A stretch of 19,736 nucleotides of DNA, from positions 1 to 19,736 of the forward strand of contig DFST01000180.1 of assembly GCA_002378975.1 (NCBI GenBank). Direction: 5' to 3'. Source of the stretch: Chitinophagaceae bacterium UBA3430. Its GTDB lineage: Bacteria; Bacteroidota; Bacteroidia; Chitinophagales; Chitinophagaceae. Below are positions 1 to 7,848 of the stretch, in pieces (position 1 is the stretch's first letter; each line of letters begins with the position of its first letter). The translations under genes and the position numbers were made by a program. Under the pieces are notes generated by a model that worked only from the letters and a program-made list of their open reading frames with translations, did no database searches and was not told where the DNA came from.

Positions 1-1151
1 TTCAAGATCAGGTTCTTCCACCGACCGATGATCTGAAAGGGCCCATCTAGGTCGCCCAACAACGAACCCATCAGATAATTCTTCACCAGCGACAACTCCT
101 CGTCATCGATCAACTCTTCCCGAAGAATCCGCATCTCTTTATACACCTCCTGAATGGTTGCTTCGCAAACATCCTTGCCCGCTTCCGTACTCACCATCCA
201 CCCCGAAGACTGCATCAAATTCATCAAGTAACTGTGAATGCCGTAGGTATACCCTTTGTCCTCGCGGATATTGCTCATCAGGCGCGATCCGAAGAATCCG
301 CCAAACACCGTGTTCAAGATCATGGATGGCTGAAAGTCGGGATGGGTCCGACTCGGAAAAGCACGTGCCAGCCGGATCGCTCCCTGCACGCCATTCGGGT
401 CATTTTCAATCCGATATTTTTTCTGCGCGGCGGGTTGGAACGCATGGACAGGACGATCCACTTTCCCATTTGGCAAATCGCCGAAATATTGATCCAATGC
501 CTCCCTAAAATTCGCCGGCAACTTCCCGGCAACAAACAACATGAATTCGCCATTTCGATAATACCGATCGTAAAAACTAAGCAATTGTTCTCGACTCAAA
601 CGATCAAAATCGGGCGCCTTCGTATACTTTCCATAAGGATGGTCTTCCCCGAACAAGTACGCATCGATCAATCGCCCGGCCACAAAATCACATTTCTTCA
701 AGCTGACCGACAAGCGCTGCTTCATGTTCTGCACATACGTCGACAACTCATCAGCCGGCATCACCGAATCCACGATCAACTCCCGCACCAACGGCAGCAA
801 CACATCCAAATGCTTCGACAAACCATGCAACGAAATCGTAGCGGTTTCATTGAAACAACTTCGTTGTAAAAAGGCGCCGTGGTATTCAAAGAAATCATTG
901 ATCTGAAAGGCAGTCTTATTGGATGTCCCATTGCGCAACAAAAAATTGGCTGTAGCTGCTTCCAGATTGGCTGTTTCGTAACTGTTGCCTGACCAGAATA
1001 CCCACTCGATCGACATGACTTCCTCTGCCCCTCCATTGAAGGCATAGACCGGAACTCCATTGCGTAAGGCGAACGATTCCACCTTAGGCAATAGTAAATC
1101 GAAATCAACGGCATCCACGATCGACGGAGCCTGTTTGCGGTCTATACTCAT
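1..1151 (-). CDS. M16 family peptidase-like protein, non-catalytic subunit (3' end outside window)
   Basis: The reading frame begins at ATG 1151 (MSIDRKQAPSIV) and stays open to the window edge. It gives 383 codons, so roughly 30-50 residues of the C-terminus are probably missing. It has the fold signature of an M16 (insulinase/processing peptidase) protein, but where an active enzyme has HxxEH the text reads ATANFLLRNG, so the zinc site is absent. The second half holds a motif typical of non-catalytic M16 partners, SRLMSNIREDKGYTYG, with the conserved Arg and Tyr that help position substrate. No signal peptide is visible, so a cytoplasmic location is inferred. The start overlaps the stop of the upstream catalytic M16 gene by the four bases ATGA, which suggests translational coupling and a heterodimer like other paired bacterial M16 proteins. 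The substrate is unknown. Confidence 0.9.
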   Translation of the reverse strand, partial: MSIDRKQAPSIVDAVDFDLLLPKVESFALRNGVPVYAFNGGAEEVMSIEWVFWSGNSYETANLEAATANFLLRNGTSNKTAFQINDFFEYHGAFLQRSCFNETATISLHGLSKHLDVLLPLVRELIVDSVMPADELSTYVQNMKQRLSVSLKKCDFVAGRLIDAYLFGEDHPYGKYTKAPDFDRLSREQLLSFYDRYYRNGEFMLFVAGKLPANFREALDQYFGDLPNGKVDRPVHAFQPAAQKKYRIENDPNGVQGAIRLARAFPSRTHPDFQPSMILNTVFGGFFGSRLMSNIREDKGYTYGIHSYLMNLMQSSGWMVSTEAGKDVCEATIQEVYKEMRILREELIDDEELSLVKNYLMGSLLGDLDGPFQIIGRWKNLIL

Positions 1152-2395
1152 ACAGCCTCCGGTTTAGAACGATAGTACATCACATTTAGATTCTCCATGC
1201 GAAAGATCTGCTCGGCCTGCACCAACACATCCTTGATGGTAACGGCAGCATACCGAGCAAATTCCGTATTCATCATATCGGCATCGCCCAATAACTCATA
1301 ATGAGCCAAACTCGTTGCCCGATTCATTACACTCATATCCTCAAACGCGATCATACTCTCTGTCTTGTTTTTCGCTTTTTGCAACTCATCCTCCGTTACC
1401 CCATTGGTCAGTAGTTGATCGATCTCTTTTTGCACGGCCGACTCGGCCGCCTCCAAGGTCACTCCCGTTACCAATTTGCCTTCGATGGTCAACAAACCAC
1501 GGTCCGTCGATCCGAAATGATAACATTCCACATTGCTGAACAACTTCTGTTCCTTCACCAACGACTGATGCAATCGGGAAGAAGCACCGCTACCCAGAAT
1601 GTCGGTCAACATATCCACTGCTTGATAGCCGGGTTCCATCCGAGCCGGCATGTGCCAACACATATACAAGGCATCCAAGGGTACATCCGCTTCCACCACC
1701 AAACGACGCGTCTCGGTTTGGGCAGGCTCCTGCGGCAATCGTCGATCGTATTTATCACCGGACGGAATATCACCGAACCACTTCTCCGCCATCACTCGTA
1801 CGTCTTCCGTTTTCACCGGACCAGCCACGACCAGTACAGCGTTCGCCGGACAATAATGCTTTTTAAAAAAGGCCTTCACATCATTCAGCGTCGCTTCCTC
1901 GATGTGTTTCAAGTCCTTACCAATGGTCATCCATCGATACGGATGGCTATTGAATGCCAACGTCCGCATCTTGTGCCACACATCGCCGTAGGGTTTGTTG
2001 ATGTAATGTTCTTTGAATTCCTCACAAACCACTTTACGTTGCACATCCAAGCTCTTCTCGCTGAATGCCAAGGAGAGCATCCGATCGCTTTCCAGCCAAA
2101 AGGCCGTTTCCAAATTCACGGCGGGTAGCTGGATGTAATAGTTGGTCAGATCGTTGGTGGTGTACGCATTGTTCTCGCCACCCGCCCGTTGCAAAGGCTC
2201 ATCGTACTCCGGTATGTTGACGGAACCACCGAACATCAAATGCTCAAACAGATGAGCGAAGCCGGTCCGCTCCGGATCTTCATCCCGAGCACCCACATCA
2301 TACATTACATTGAGAACCGCATTGGGCGTGGTGTGATCGGGGTGGACGATCACGCGAAGTCCGTTGGCTAATTGAAATCGATCAAATTGAATCAT
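1148..2395 (-). CDS. M16 family zinc metallopeptidase, catalytic subunit
   Basis: This 415-residue protein starts at ATG 2395 (MIQFDRFQLANG). A longer version from TTG at 2413 is possible but adds only MPPLFI and has no supporting signal. The inverted zinc motif HLFEH lies at residues 48-52, and the third ligand is probably E125 or E126 in VVCEEFKE, the usual distance downstream. The length fits single-unit bacterial M16 proteins (about 410-430 residues, two homologous domains). The family cleaves peptides or unfolded polypeptides inside a clam-shell chamber, often as a dimer with an inactive homologue, which here is encoded immediately downstream with an ATGA overlap. There is no signal peptide, so it is probably cytoplasmic. 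It lies 20 bp after the stop of a secreted aspartyl protease gene, so all three are probably co-transcribed. The physiological substrate cannot be read from the sequence. Confidence 0.93.
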   Translation of the reverse strand: MIQFDRFQLANGLRVIVHPDHTTPNAVLNVMYDVGARDEDPERTGFAHLFEHLMFGGSVNIPEYDEPLQRAGGENNAYTTNDLTNYYIQLPAVNLETAFWLESDRMLSLAFSEKSLDVQRKVVCEEFKEHYINKPYGDVWHKMRTLAFNSHPYRWMTIGKDLKHIEEATLNDVKAFFKKHYCPANAVLVVAGPVKTEDVRVMAEKWFGDIPSGDKYDRRLPQEPAQTETRRLVVEADVPLDALYMCWHMPARMEPGYQAVDMLTDILGSGASSRLHQSLVKEQKLFSNVECYHFGSTDRGLLTIEGKLVTGVTLEAAESAVQKEIDQLLTNGVTEDELQKAKNKTESMIAFEDMSVMNRATSLAHYELLGDADMMNTEFARYAAVTIKDVLVQAEQIFRMENLNVMYYRSKPEAV

Positions 2396-2415
2396 GATAA
2401 ATAGAGGAGGCAAAA

Positions 2416-3591
2416 CTACCGAATGCGGAGCACCCGGAACTCGAGTTCACCGATCTTTTCATCGCGGCGATAAATGATCCGAACCTTTTCTCCAGCTTTT
2501 TGGAGCTCGATCTTGTATTCATTGAGGATGCCCGAGAAATTTTTGTTGACGGCGATCACCTCATCCCCCAGCCTCAATCCGGCTACTTCGGCCGGCGAAC
2601 CCGGTGCCAAATAACCCAACCGGATCTTATTCTCGATCAGGTAGAGCTCCAGACCCGAATACGAATAATCGAACGGATCGGCCAAGAAACGGTTGGGGGT
2701 CAGGTGGATCTCCTTTTTCGGATAATTCAGGATCACATTGAACCGGCGAAGCAGATCATTGCCAATCAACCCAGCCCAAGCCGGATAATTGGTGACATTG
2801 TACGTATCCTCAAAAATGCTGATGGGGACATTTCGAAATCGATACGGACCGATCCGGGCCGAACGAAGCGTAGTCAATTCCATATCGATCCGACCCCCGA
2901 TTCCCTCCCCCGACTTGATCCAACGCTTTTTTTGTAAGTCGAGTACCCCCGACTCCTGGGCATACCTTTTTGAGAAAAGCAGATTGAGCCCAGCCCCCAG
3001 ATCGACCAAAAACTGAGGTTGCGCTACCCGAACATCTTGTATTTGCACCTCCTGACTGGGCAAGCGATCCAATTCGGGATGCATCAAATACCCCCGGCGT
3101 GGATACGTATAGGCACCCGGCGCATACCAGTCTATTTGTGCATTTTCGTAATCAATACCGATGACAAACCGACTCAACAAAGAGTATCCAATTATGCCAT
3201 CTATACGAACCCCATATACGGCCGTCAACACCGAATAATCATTCACATGAAAATCCAGACCGTCAACCTGCATGGCGCCGATCTGCAACGAACGCTGATA
3301 AACAAAAGGTACTTCCCGGATGCCGGCAATGCCTCGAATGGCTTGTCCACTATACACTGGTTTCAATCCCAAATAGGCCGCTGTGGAGGAATCCAACGAG
3401 ATCCCGCTGCTTCCCGTATCAAAAATGAATTGCAGCGTATCGGGAAAGGGCTTGAGCTGTGCCGTCACAATCACCACGCCACCAGTTACCTGCAAAAAAG
3501 GCGTCTTGGTTAGCCACTTGGCCGGTAATTCCTGTGCCGACGAAGCGAACACGGTGAAAAGAGAGATGAAAAACAAGGCAAGCCGTTGCAT
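2416..3591 (-). CDS. Exported aspartyl protease family protein with C-terminal PDZ domain
   Basis: This 391-residue protein starts at ATG 3591, giving a classical signal peptide (MQRLALFFISLFTVFASSAQ), so it should act in the periplasm or at the cell surface. A frame extension to a TTG at 3606 would spoil the signal peptide. The first half carries the pepsin/retropepsin active-site signature FDTGSSG (D58-T59-G60). The expected second motif reads VDLGAG (D197-L198-G199), keeping the Asp and Gly but replacing the usual Thr/Ser by Leu. Residues about 320-391 form a PDZ-like domain (YLAPGSPAEVAGLRLGDEV), which usually binds C-terminal peptides. The domain order resembles Bacteroidota aspartyl-protease/PDZ proteins. 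It is the first gene of the run leading to two M16 genes. Because of the altered second motif, activity is likely but not certain. Confidence 0.88.
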   Translation of the reverse strand: MQRLALFFISLFTVFASSAQELPAKWLTKTPFLQVTGGVVIVTAQLKPFPDTLQFIFDTGSSGISLDSSTAAYLGLKPVYSGQAIRGIAGIREVPFVYQRSLQIGAMQVDGLDFHVNDYSVLTAVYGVRIDGIIGYSLLSRFVIGIDYENAQIDWYAPGAYTYPRRGYLMHPELDRLPSQEVQIQDVRVAQPQFLVDLGAGLNLLFSKRYAQESGVLDLQKKRWIKSGEGIGGRIDMELTTLRSARIGPYRFRNVPISIFEDTYNVTNYPAWAGLIGNDLLRRFNVILNYPKKEIHLTPNRFLADPFDYSYSGLELYLIENKIRLGYLAPGSPAEVAGLRLGDEVIAVNKNFSGILNEYKIELQKAGEKVRIIYRRDEKIGELEFRVLRIR

Positions 3592-3634
3592 ACAATAAAT
3601 GTACAATCAGACAGAGACAAAGTTGAATGAGTTT

Positions 3635-3710
3635 AGTTAGTTGAGGAGGTTTAGAATTATCACCTGTAAAAGCTAAACGAACTCAATCATCTCAATTTCC
3701 TCAACTAACT
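3635..3710. repeat. Inverted repeat in the mqnC / aspartyl protease divergent intergenic region
   Basis: Two perfect 12-bp arms, AGTTAGTTGAGG (3635-3646) and CCTCAACTAACT (3699-3710), enclose 52 bp. Inside is a smaller inverted pair, GTTTAG (3649-3654) and CTAAAC (3673-3678). The arm text (GTTGAGG preceded by TTAGTTA) matches the heptamer-type repeats at 7849-7876, 10904-10953 and 14861-14881. The right arm contains most of the candidate -7 box of mqnC, so the repeat may influence that promoter or form a cruciform. It lies upstream of both flanking genes, so it is not a simple terminator. Confidence 0.6.
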
Positions 3711-3713
3711 TTG
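3706..3713 (+). promoter_or_regulatory. Candidate Bacteroidota -7 box for mqnC
   Basis: TAACTTTG matches the Bacteroidota -7 consensus TAnnTTTG exactly and ends only 4 bp before ATG 3718, so transcription would begin at or next to the start codon (leaderless or nearly so). No clear -33 TTTG is visible at the usual spacing, which lowers confidence. The box overlaps the right arm of the 3635-3710 inverted repeat. Confidence 0.45.
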
Positions 3714-3717
3714 CACC

Positions 3718-4842
3718 ATGAATCTTCAAGATCTGTACAGCAAAGCGGCTCGATTCGATTTTCTCACGCAAGAAGAGGGCCTACACCTATACCACCATGC
3801 ACCCCTCGCCGACCTGATCCACATCGCCGATGAGTTGCGCAAACAGCAAGTACCACACGGCAAAGTAACCTGGCAGATCGATCGCAATGTCAACACCACC
3901 AACGTCTGCATCGCCAATTGCAAATTCTGTAATTTCTACCGCATCCCCGGCCACCCAGAATCTTACATCACCGATATGGACACCTACCGGCAGAAAATCC
4001 GGGAAACGATCCAATACGGTGGTGATCAATTGTTGCTGCAAGGCGGACATCATCCGGAACTGGGATTGAAATATTACGTCGATACGTTTCGCCAGATCAA
4101 AGAAGAATTCCCGGACATCAAATTGCATGCGTTGGGCCCACCCGAAGTGGCCCACATCACCAAATTGGAAAAAAGCACGCACCGCGAAGTTTTGAAAGCA
4201 TTGAAAGAAGCCGGTTTGGACTCACTACCCGGTGCCGGCGCCGAGATCCTGGTCGATCGCGTTCGCCGACTAGTCAGCAATGGAAAATGCAATGCCCAGG
4301 AGTGGTTAGATGTAATGCACGAAGCACACAATCAAGACATCACTACCTCGGCCACGATGATGTTCGGCCACGTCGAAACGATCGAAGAGCGGTTTGAACA
4401 CCTGATCAAACTCCGCGACGTACAAGCGAAAAAACCAACTACCGCCAAAGGGTTCCTTGCGTTTATTCCGTGGACCTTCCAAGATGTCGACACCCTGTTG
4501 GCCAAAATACGTGGCGTTCAAAACCTGACCACAACGGAAGAATACATTCGTATGATCGCGATCAGCCGCATCATGCTGCCCAACATCATCAACATTCAAG
4601 CATCGTGGCTGACCGTAGGCCGACAAACCGCAGCGATCTGTTTGCATGCCGGTGCCAACGACTACGGATCCATCATGATCGAAGAAAATGTAGTCAGTGC
4701 AGCCGGTGCCCCGCATCGCTTCACATACAAAACGATACAAGAAGCCATCCGCGAAGCTGGATTTGAACCGCAATTGCGCAATCAACAATATGAATGGCGC
4801 GCAATCCCTACTGAGATCGAAGAACAGGTCGTTAATTACTGA
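3718..4842 (+). CDS. mqnC: Cyclic dehypoxanthinyl futalosine synthase (radical SAM)
   Basis: This 374-residue radical SAM enzyme of the futalosine route to menaquinone converts dehypoxanthine futalosine to the cyclic form that MqnD then processes. The CxxxCxxC cluster motif is C64-C68-C71 in NVCIANCKFCNFYRIPG. Typical MqnC stretches follow: LLLQGGHHPELGLKYY, HALGPPEVAHI, AGLDSLPGAGAEILVDRVR, ATMMFGHVETIEER and FLAFIPWTFQ. The length is that of the family. MqnE, the other radical SAM enzyme of the pathway, is the main alternative, but the HALGPPE and GAGAEIL context fits MqnC better. It is the only plus-strand gene here and no other mqn gene is present, as is common where the pathway genes are scattered. 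It ends 11 bp from the convergent monooxygenase gene. Menaquinone supplies the respiratory chain, so the gene is probably essential or nearly so. Confidence 0.93.
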   Translation: MNLQDLYSKAARFDFLTQEEGLHLYHHAPLADLIHIADELRKQQVPHGKVTWQIDRNVNTTNVCIANCKFCNFYRIPGHPESYITDMDTYRQKIRETIQYGGDQLLLQGGHHPELGLKYYVDTFRQIKEEFPDIKLHALGPPEVAHITKLEKSTHREVLKALKEAGLDSLPGAGAEILVDRVRRLVSNGKCNAQEWLDVMHEAHNQDITTSATMMFGHVETIEERFEHLIKLRDVQAKKPTTAKGFLAFIPWTFQDVDTLLAKIRGVQNLTTTEEYIRMIAISRIMLPNIINIQASWLTVGRQTAAICLHAGANDYGSIMIEENVVSAAGAPHRFTYKTIQEAIREAGFEPQLRNQQYEWRAIPTEIEEQVVNY

Positions 4843-4853
4843 TCACAGATCGA

Positions 4854-5960
4854 TCAACGTACGCTTTCCGCCTTACCAGTTAATTTGCTGATGAGCGGTG
4901 TTTGCAAGGCATCCAACGATTGACCTTGGGGATGAAGAAAAGAATGCTTGAGCTGACGACCCCAATGCAAATGTTCACTGACCGCTTCGATCCGTTGCTG
5001 ATAATAATGGGTGAACGCCGAATCCAAGTCGGGATGCCTTTCTAAACAATCCGCGAGCGCCTGCGCATCGTAAATGGCATTGGTGGTACCGGCACTCGTG
5101 AAGGGAAGTGCCAAATGAGCCGCGTCACCAATCAAGACGCGATTGGACTCATGGAATCGGGGCAGTGGATTGAAATCACGCGTCTTCCACAGATAAGCCG
5201 TCTCGAAATCCGTTTTTTCGATCACTGCTTTCACCGAATCCGGAAAAGCCTGCAGCAATCCAAAGCTAGCCTGCTTTATGTCGTCCTTCGTTTCAAATGG
5301 TGTTGGCCACAACCGGACATCATACTGAATGTACCAGATCAACTCGTCGCTCGAATAGGGAATGAAGCCGAATGACAACCCCCTTTCGCCATCTTGATAT
5401 TTATGGAAAACTGAAGGCGCTTCCGAGATCAGCGCCGGATCACGTACCAAGCCAAGAATCTCATTTACCTCTACGTCGGAAAAAGAAGTTTCGCCGAAAA
5501 TGGTTTCGCGAACTTTGGAAAGTCGCCCATCGGCACCCACGAAAATATCACCCGGCTCCACCCGGCCGTCTTCAAAAACAGCTGAAACGGCCTTTCCTTC
5601 TTCATAATTGAAATGCGAGAGCGGAGAGCCAAAATGGATATTGTCTTCGCCGAACAGCGGCACCAGAAATCGAATCAGATCCGAACGTTTGACACATTGC
5701 CAGGGGTCCATATCCAATTGACGGATCACTTCCCCATTCGGTCGCATCATGATGAATCGATCAATCATCTGGCCCGGCAACAAATTGGTATCGCCCAGCG
5801 ACCGAAGCATTTCCAGTCCTTCCCCATGTACCATGAATGCATTCCCATGCAAGGGAATCCCCTCGGCGCGCTCGTGTATGGTAACCTGATGTCCGCGACG
5901 ACGCATGCGGATACCAAAAACCAAACCGGCTATCCCAGCCCCTATGATCACGATGCGCAT
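4854..5960 (-). CDS. FAD-dependent monooxygenase (PHBH / salicylate-hydroxylase type)
   Basis: This 368-residue flavoprotein opens with the dinucleotide-binding motif MRIVIIGAGIAGLVFG (G7, G9, G12). A DG motif sits around residue 145 (FVGADGRLSKVRE), and the FAD ribityl-binding GD motif around residue 280 (RVLIGDAAHLALPFTSAG). This order is that of class A flavin monooxygenases, which hydroxylate aromatic or related substrates using NAD(P)H and oxygen. Length is normal. Its start lies inside the end of the upstream aminotransferase gene (13-bp overlap), so the two are almost certainly translated from one mRNA and may act in one pathway, for example on an amino-acid-derived aromatic. The substrate cannot be identified. 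A geranylgeranyl-reductase-like or halogenase-like role is a less likely alternative. The protein is cytosolic, with no signal peptide. Confidence 0.85.
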   Translation of the reverse strand: MRIVIIGAGIAGLVFGIRMRRRGHQVTIHERAEGIPLHGNAFMVHGEGLEMLRSLGDTNLLPGQMIDRFIMMRPNGEVIRQLDMDPWQCVKRSDLIRFLVPLFGEDNIHFGSPLSHFNYEEGKAVSAVFEDGRVEPGDIFVGADGRLSKVRETIFGETSFSDVEVNEILGLVRDPALISEAPSVFHKYQDGERGLSFGFIPYSSDELIWYIQYDVRLWPTPFETKDDIKQASFGLLQAFPDSVKAVIEKTDFETAYLWKTRDFNPLPRFHESNRVLIGDAAHLALPFTSAGTTNAIYDAQALADCLERHPDLDSAFTHYYQQRIEAVSEHLHWGRQLKHSFLHPQGQSLDALQTPLISKLTGKAESVR

Positions 5961-7144
5961 AATCCGGCAAGATTTTTTTCGATGCGATCAAAAGCGGTAG
6001 TCAGAATCTCTTCCGTAGTCGCAAAACTGATCCGGATCGTGCCGGCCGCAGCCGGACCAAACCAACGTTCCAAACCGGGAACCACAGCCACCTTGGCCTC
6101 CTTCAACAAGCGCGCTTGCAGATCGGCCGATGACAATCCCGTACCCCGAACATCCACCAAGGCCACATAACAACCTTGTGGCGATAGACAATGAAAGCCA
6201 GGAATCGCATTCATTCGGCTAACGGTTAGATCGCGCATCCGTTGCAAATGCTGAATAAATCCCGCCAACCAATCCTGCGCCTCATTCAGCGCAGCTGTTC
6301 CAGCCACTTGCGCCAAAATATTCACCCCATGAATGGTCGTACTATGTAATGAGTTTTCAAACAAGCGCTCAAATAGGACCGGATCGGTCGCCATCACCGC
6401 ACCCAAGCGCATACCCGCTAATCCATACGATTTGCTGAAACCCGTCACTGTGATCGTACGGTCAGCCACCGTTTTATCCAACGATGCAATAGAGGTAAAT
6501 GCATGCGGTTGAAATACAATATCGCTCCAGATCTCATCGGAGAGAATGTATAAGTTATGCTTCTCGGCAAAGGCCGCCAATTGCAAAAGCTCTTCGCGGG
6601 TGAATACTTTGCCGGTCGGGTTGAGCGGATTGCAGAGACAGATCAACTTGGTTCGAGGAGTTAACAACGACTCCATCGAGTCAAAATCCACGCGATCGGT
6701 TCCGGCGGGTATCGGAAACCGAACCGCTACACCACCCACGGCTTCTACCGAATAGGCAAACAGGAAATCAACCGGATCGAAAACAATGGCCTCGTCCCCT
6801 TTATTCAACAATGTTTTACAAGTGAGGTAGATACCAAAGGCAGCACTGTCGACCGGCAATACACCTTCCACCCCCACCGAATAGGATCGACGAGTTTGCA
6901 TGTAGGCAGCCATGGCCTCCCGAAAAGGGAGATAACCTTTAGGTGCCGAGTAGGAATAATAATTTGAAGAAGTATAGCGCACGATCGCCTCGGTGATCAC
7001 GGAAGCTGCTGGAAAGTCCGGATCGGCTGCAGTTAATGGAATGACACCCGTCGGCAATTCGGCCCATCGAAGGTTGTGCGCACGTTGCGCCAAGACCTTC
7101 AAGTCAATATTCGTAGGATTAAACAGGCAAGCGTTTTCTGACAT
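5948..7144 (-). CDS. Pyridoxal-phosphate-dependent class I/II aminotransferase
   Basis: This 398-residue fold-type I PLP enzyme has CNPLNPTGKVFTREEL (PLP-binding Asn175), LSDEIWSDIVF (Asp203, which binds the pyridine nitrogen) and the Schiff-base lysine K238 in TGFSKSYGLAGMRLG. AGTIRISFATTEE near the C-terminus carries the substrate-carboxylate Arg. The family includes aspartate, aromatic and related aminotransferases and MalY/PatB C-S lyases. The lysine context (SKSYGLAGMRLG) looks more like an aminotransferase than PatB, but substrate specificity is not readable. It starts at ATG 7144, four bp from a perfect 15-bp palindrome (7149-7163) that could be an operator. The 3' end overlaps the start of the FAD monooxygenase by 13 bp, so the two form an operon. 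The protein is cytosolic. Confidence 0.88.
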   Translation of the reverse strand: MSENACLFNPTNIDLKVLAQRAHNLRWAELPTGVIPLTAADPDFPAASVITEAIVRYTSSNYYSYSAPKGYLPFREAMAAYMQTRRSYSVGVEGVLPVDSAAFGIYLTCKTLLNKGDEAIVFDPVDFLFAYSVEAVGGVAVRFPIPAGTDRVDFDSMESLLTPRTKLICLCNPLNPTGKVFTREELLQLAAFAEKHNLYILSDEIWSDIVFQPHAFTSIASLDKTVADRTITVTGFSKSYGLAGMRLGAVMATDPVLFERLFENSLHSTTIHGVNILAQVAGTAALNEAQDWLAGFIQHLQRMRDLTVSRMNAIPGFHCLSPQGCYVALVDVRGTGLSSADLQARLLKEAKVAVVPGLERWFGPAAAGTIRISFATTEEILTTAFDRIEKNLAGLCAS

Positions 7145-7148
7145 CGGA

Positions 7149-7163
7149 ATGACTCAGAGTCAT
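7149..7163. promoter_or_regulatory. Perfect 15-bp palindrome upstream of the aminotransferase gene
   Basis: ATGACTCAGAGTCAT is a perfect dyad of two 7-bp arms around one central base. It ends four bp before the aminotransferase start codon, within the 79-bp gap to the upstream gene. It has the size and symmetry of a repressor operator placed to block transcription or early elongation. No regulator gene lies next to it, so its owner is unknown. Confidence 0.4.
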
Positions 7164-7223
7164 TTAATGGACACAAAGAAAACCATTTTTTTTCAAGTAA
7201 TCTCCATGGAAAAGCGATCACAC

Positions 7224-7796
7224 TTAAAAGGAGCGCAATACACGCCCTGGCTCATTGTCTTTCCGGTCGCGATCGTATACAATAACCCCTACCATCCAAT
7301 CCATGGGCATCTGGAAATTCAATTGCAATTCAACCTTGACGGGTTCGGTATAACTGTTGGCCGGTTCCAATTCAAATACCAACGCCACGAATTTTTGATC
7401 CAAATCGGGCAGGTCGTATTTACTTCTCAACTTATAGGTGCGGGGGCCCATCTTAACCGACAACCCCTGCAATTGCTGATAAGCCGCACGAAACTTCTTG
7501 CGCGCAACTTCATGCTCGTCTGTGGTCAATAACAACGCTTGCCAACTCAGCACAGCCCGACCGGAAGCTGAATGTTGAACGAACTGAATGTTTTCGGCAT
7601 CTCCGATGGAAACCTTGGAGCGAATACTACTGTCGCCGGGTTCCCCCATCAGGTTTTTATACCCATTGGGATAGTCTTCCAATACTTGTTTGACCGCAGC
7701 GGCCAACTCATTCTTCATCCCCGGTATCCGCAATTGGGATTGCCCCATAAGAGGAAGAAAAATGATGCAAAGAAAAAATAGCGATTTGTAATACAT
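7224..7796 (-). CDS. Small exported protein of unknown function
   Basis: I do not recognise this 190-residue protein. It starts with a clear signal peptide (MYYKSLFFLCIIFLPLMGQSQ) without a lipobox cysteine, so it is probably periplasmic. The mature part has a helical N-terminal stretch (MKNELAAAVKQVLEDYPNGYKNL) and then a beta-rich body that ends in ELQLNFQMPMDWMVGVIVYDRD. No catalytic motif or further membrane segment is visible. It lies 83 bp downstream of the outer-membrane barrel gene on the same strand, with heptamer repeats in the gap, so read-through is possible but not certain. Proteins of this kind are common in Bacteroidota genomes and generally lack an assigned role. Confidence 0.75.
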   Translation of the reverse strand: MYYKSLFFLCIIFLPLMGQSQLRIPGMKNELAAAVKQVLEDYPNGYKNLMGEPGDSSIRSKVSIGDAENIQFVQHSASGRAVLSWQALLLTTDEHEVARKKFRAAYQQLQGLSVKMGPRTYKLRSKYDLPDLDQKFVALVFELEPANSYTEPVKVELQLNFQMPMDWMVGVIVYDRDRKDNEPGRVLRSF

Positions 7797-7848
7797 CAGG
7801 TTTGGCTAAGATAGTAAATAACGCACCGCGGAACCGGACGTCCCCGAC

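Noticed and set aside
1415..2128. Open frame of 237 codons on the plus strand across the M16 gene
   Set aside because: Antisense to a gene with intact M16 motifs. The translation is rich in His/Arg and shows no domain.
1148..2413. Alternative upstream TTG start (2413) for the catalytic M16 protein
   Set aside because: It adds six residues with no homology to the family start. ATG 2395 fits the usual M16 N-terminus.
4840..4856. Short inverted repeat (TGATC ... GATCA) holding both stop codons of the convergent mqnC and monooxygenase genes as a terminator
   Set aside because: Arms are only 5 bp with a 7-bp loop and no U-tract, and GATC is very common in this window, so chance is likely.
7174..7181. 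TTTCTTTG as a -7 box for the aminotransferase gene
   Set aside because: It mismatches TAnnTTTG at the key A and has no -33 element at normal spacing.
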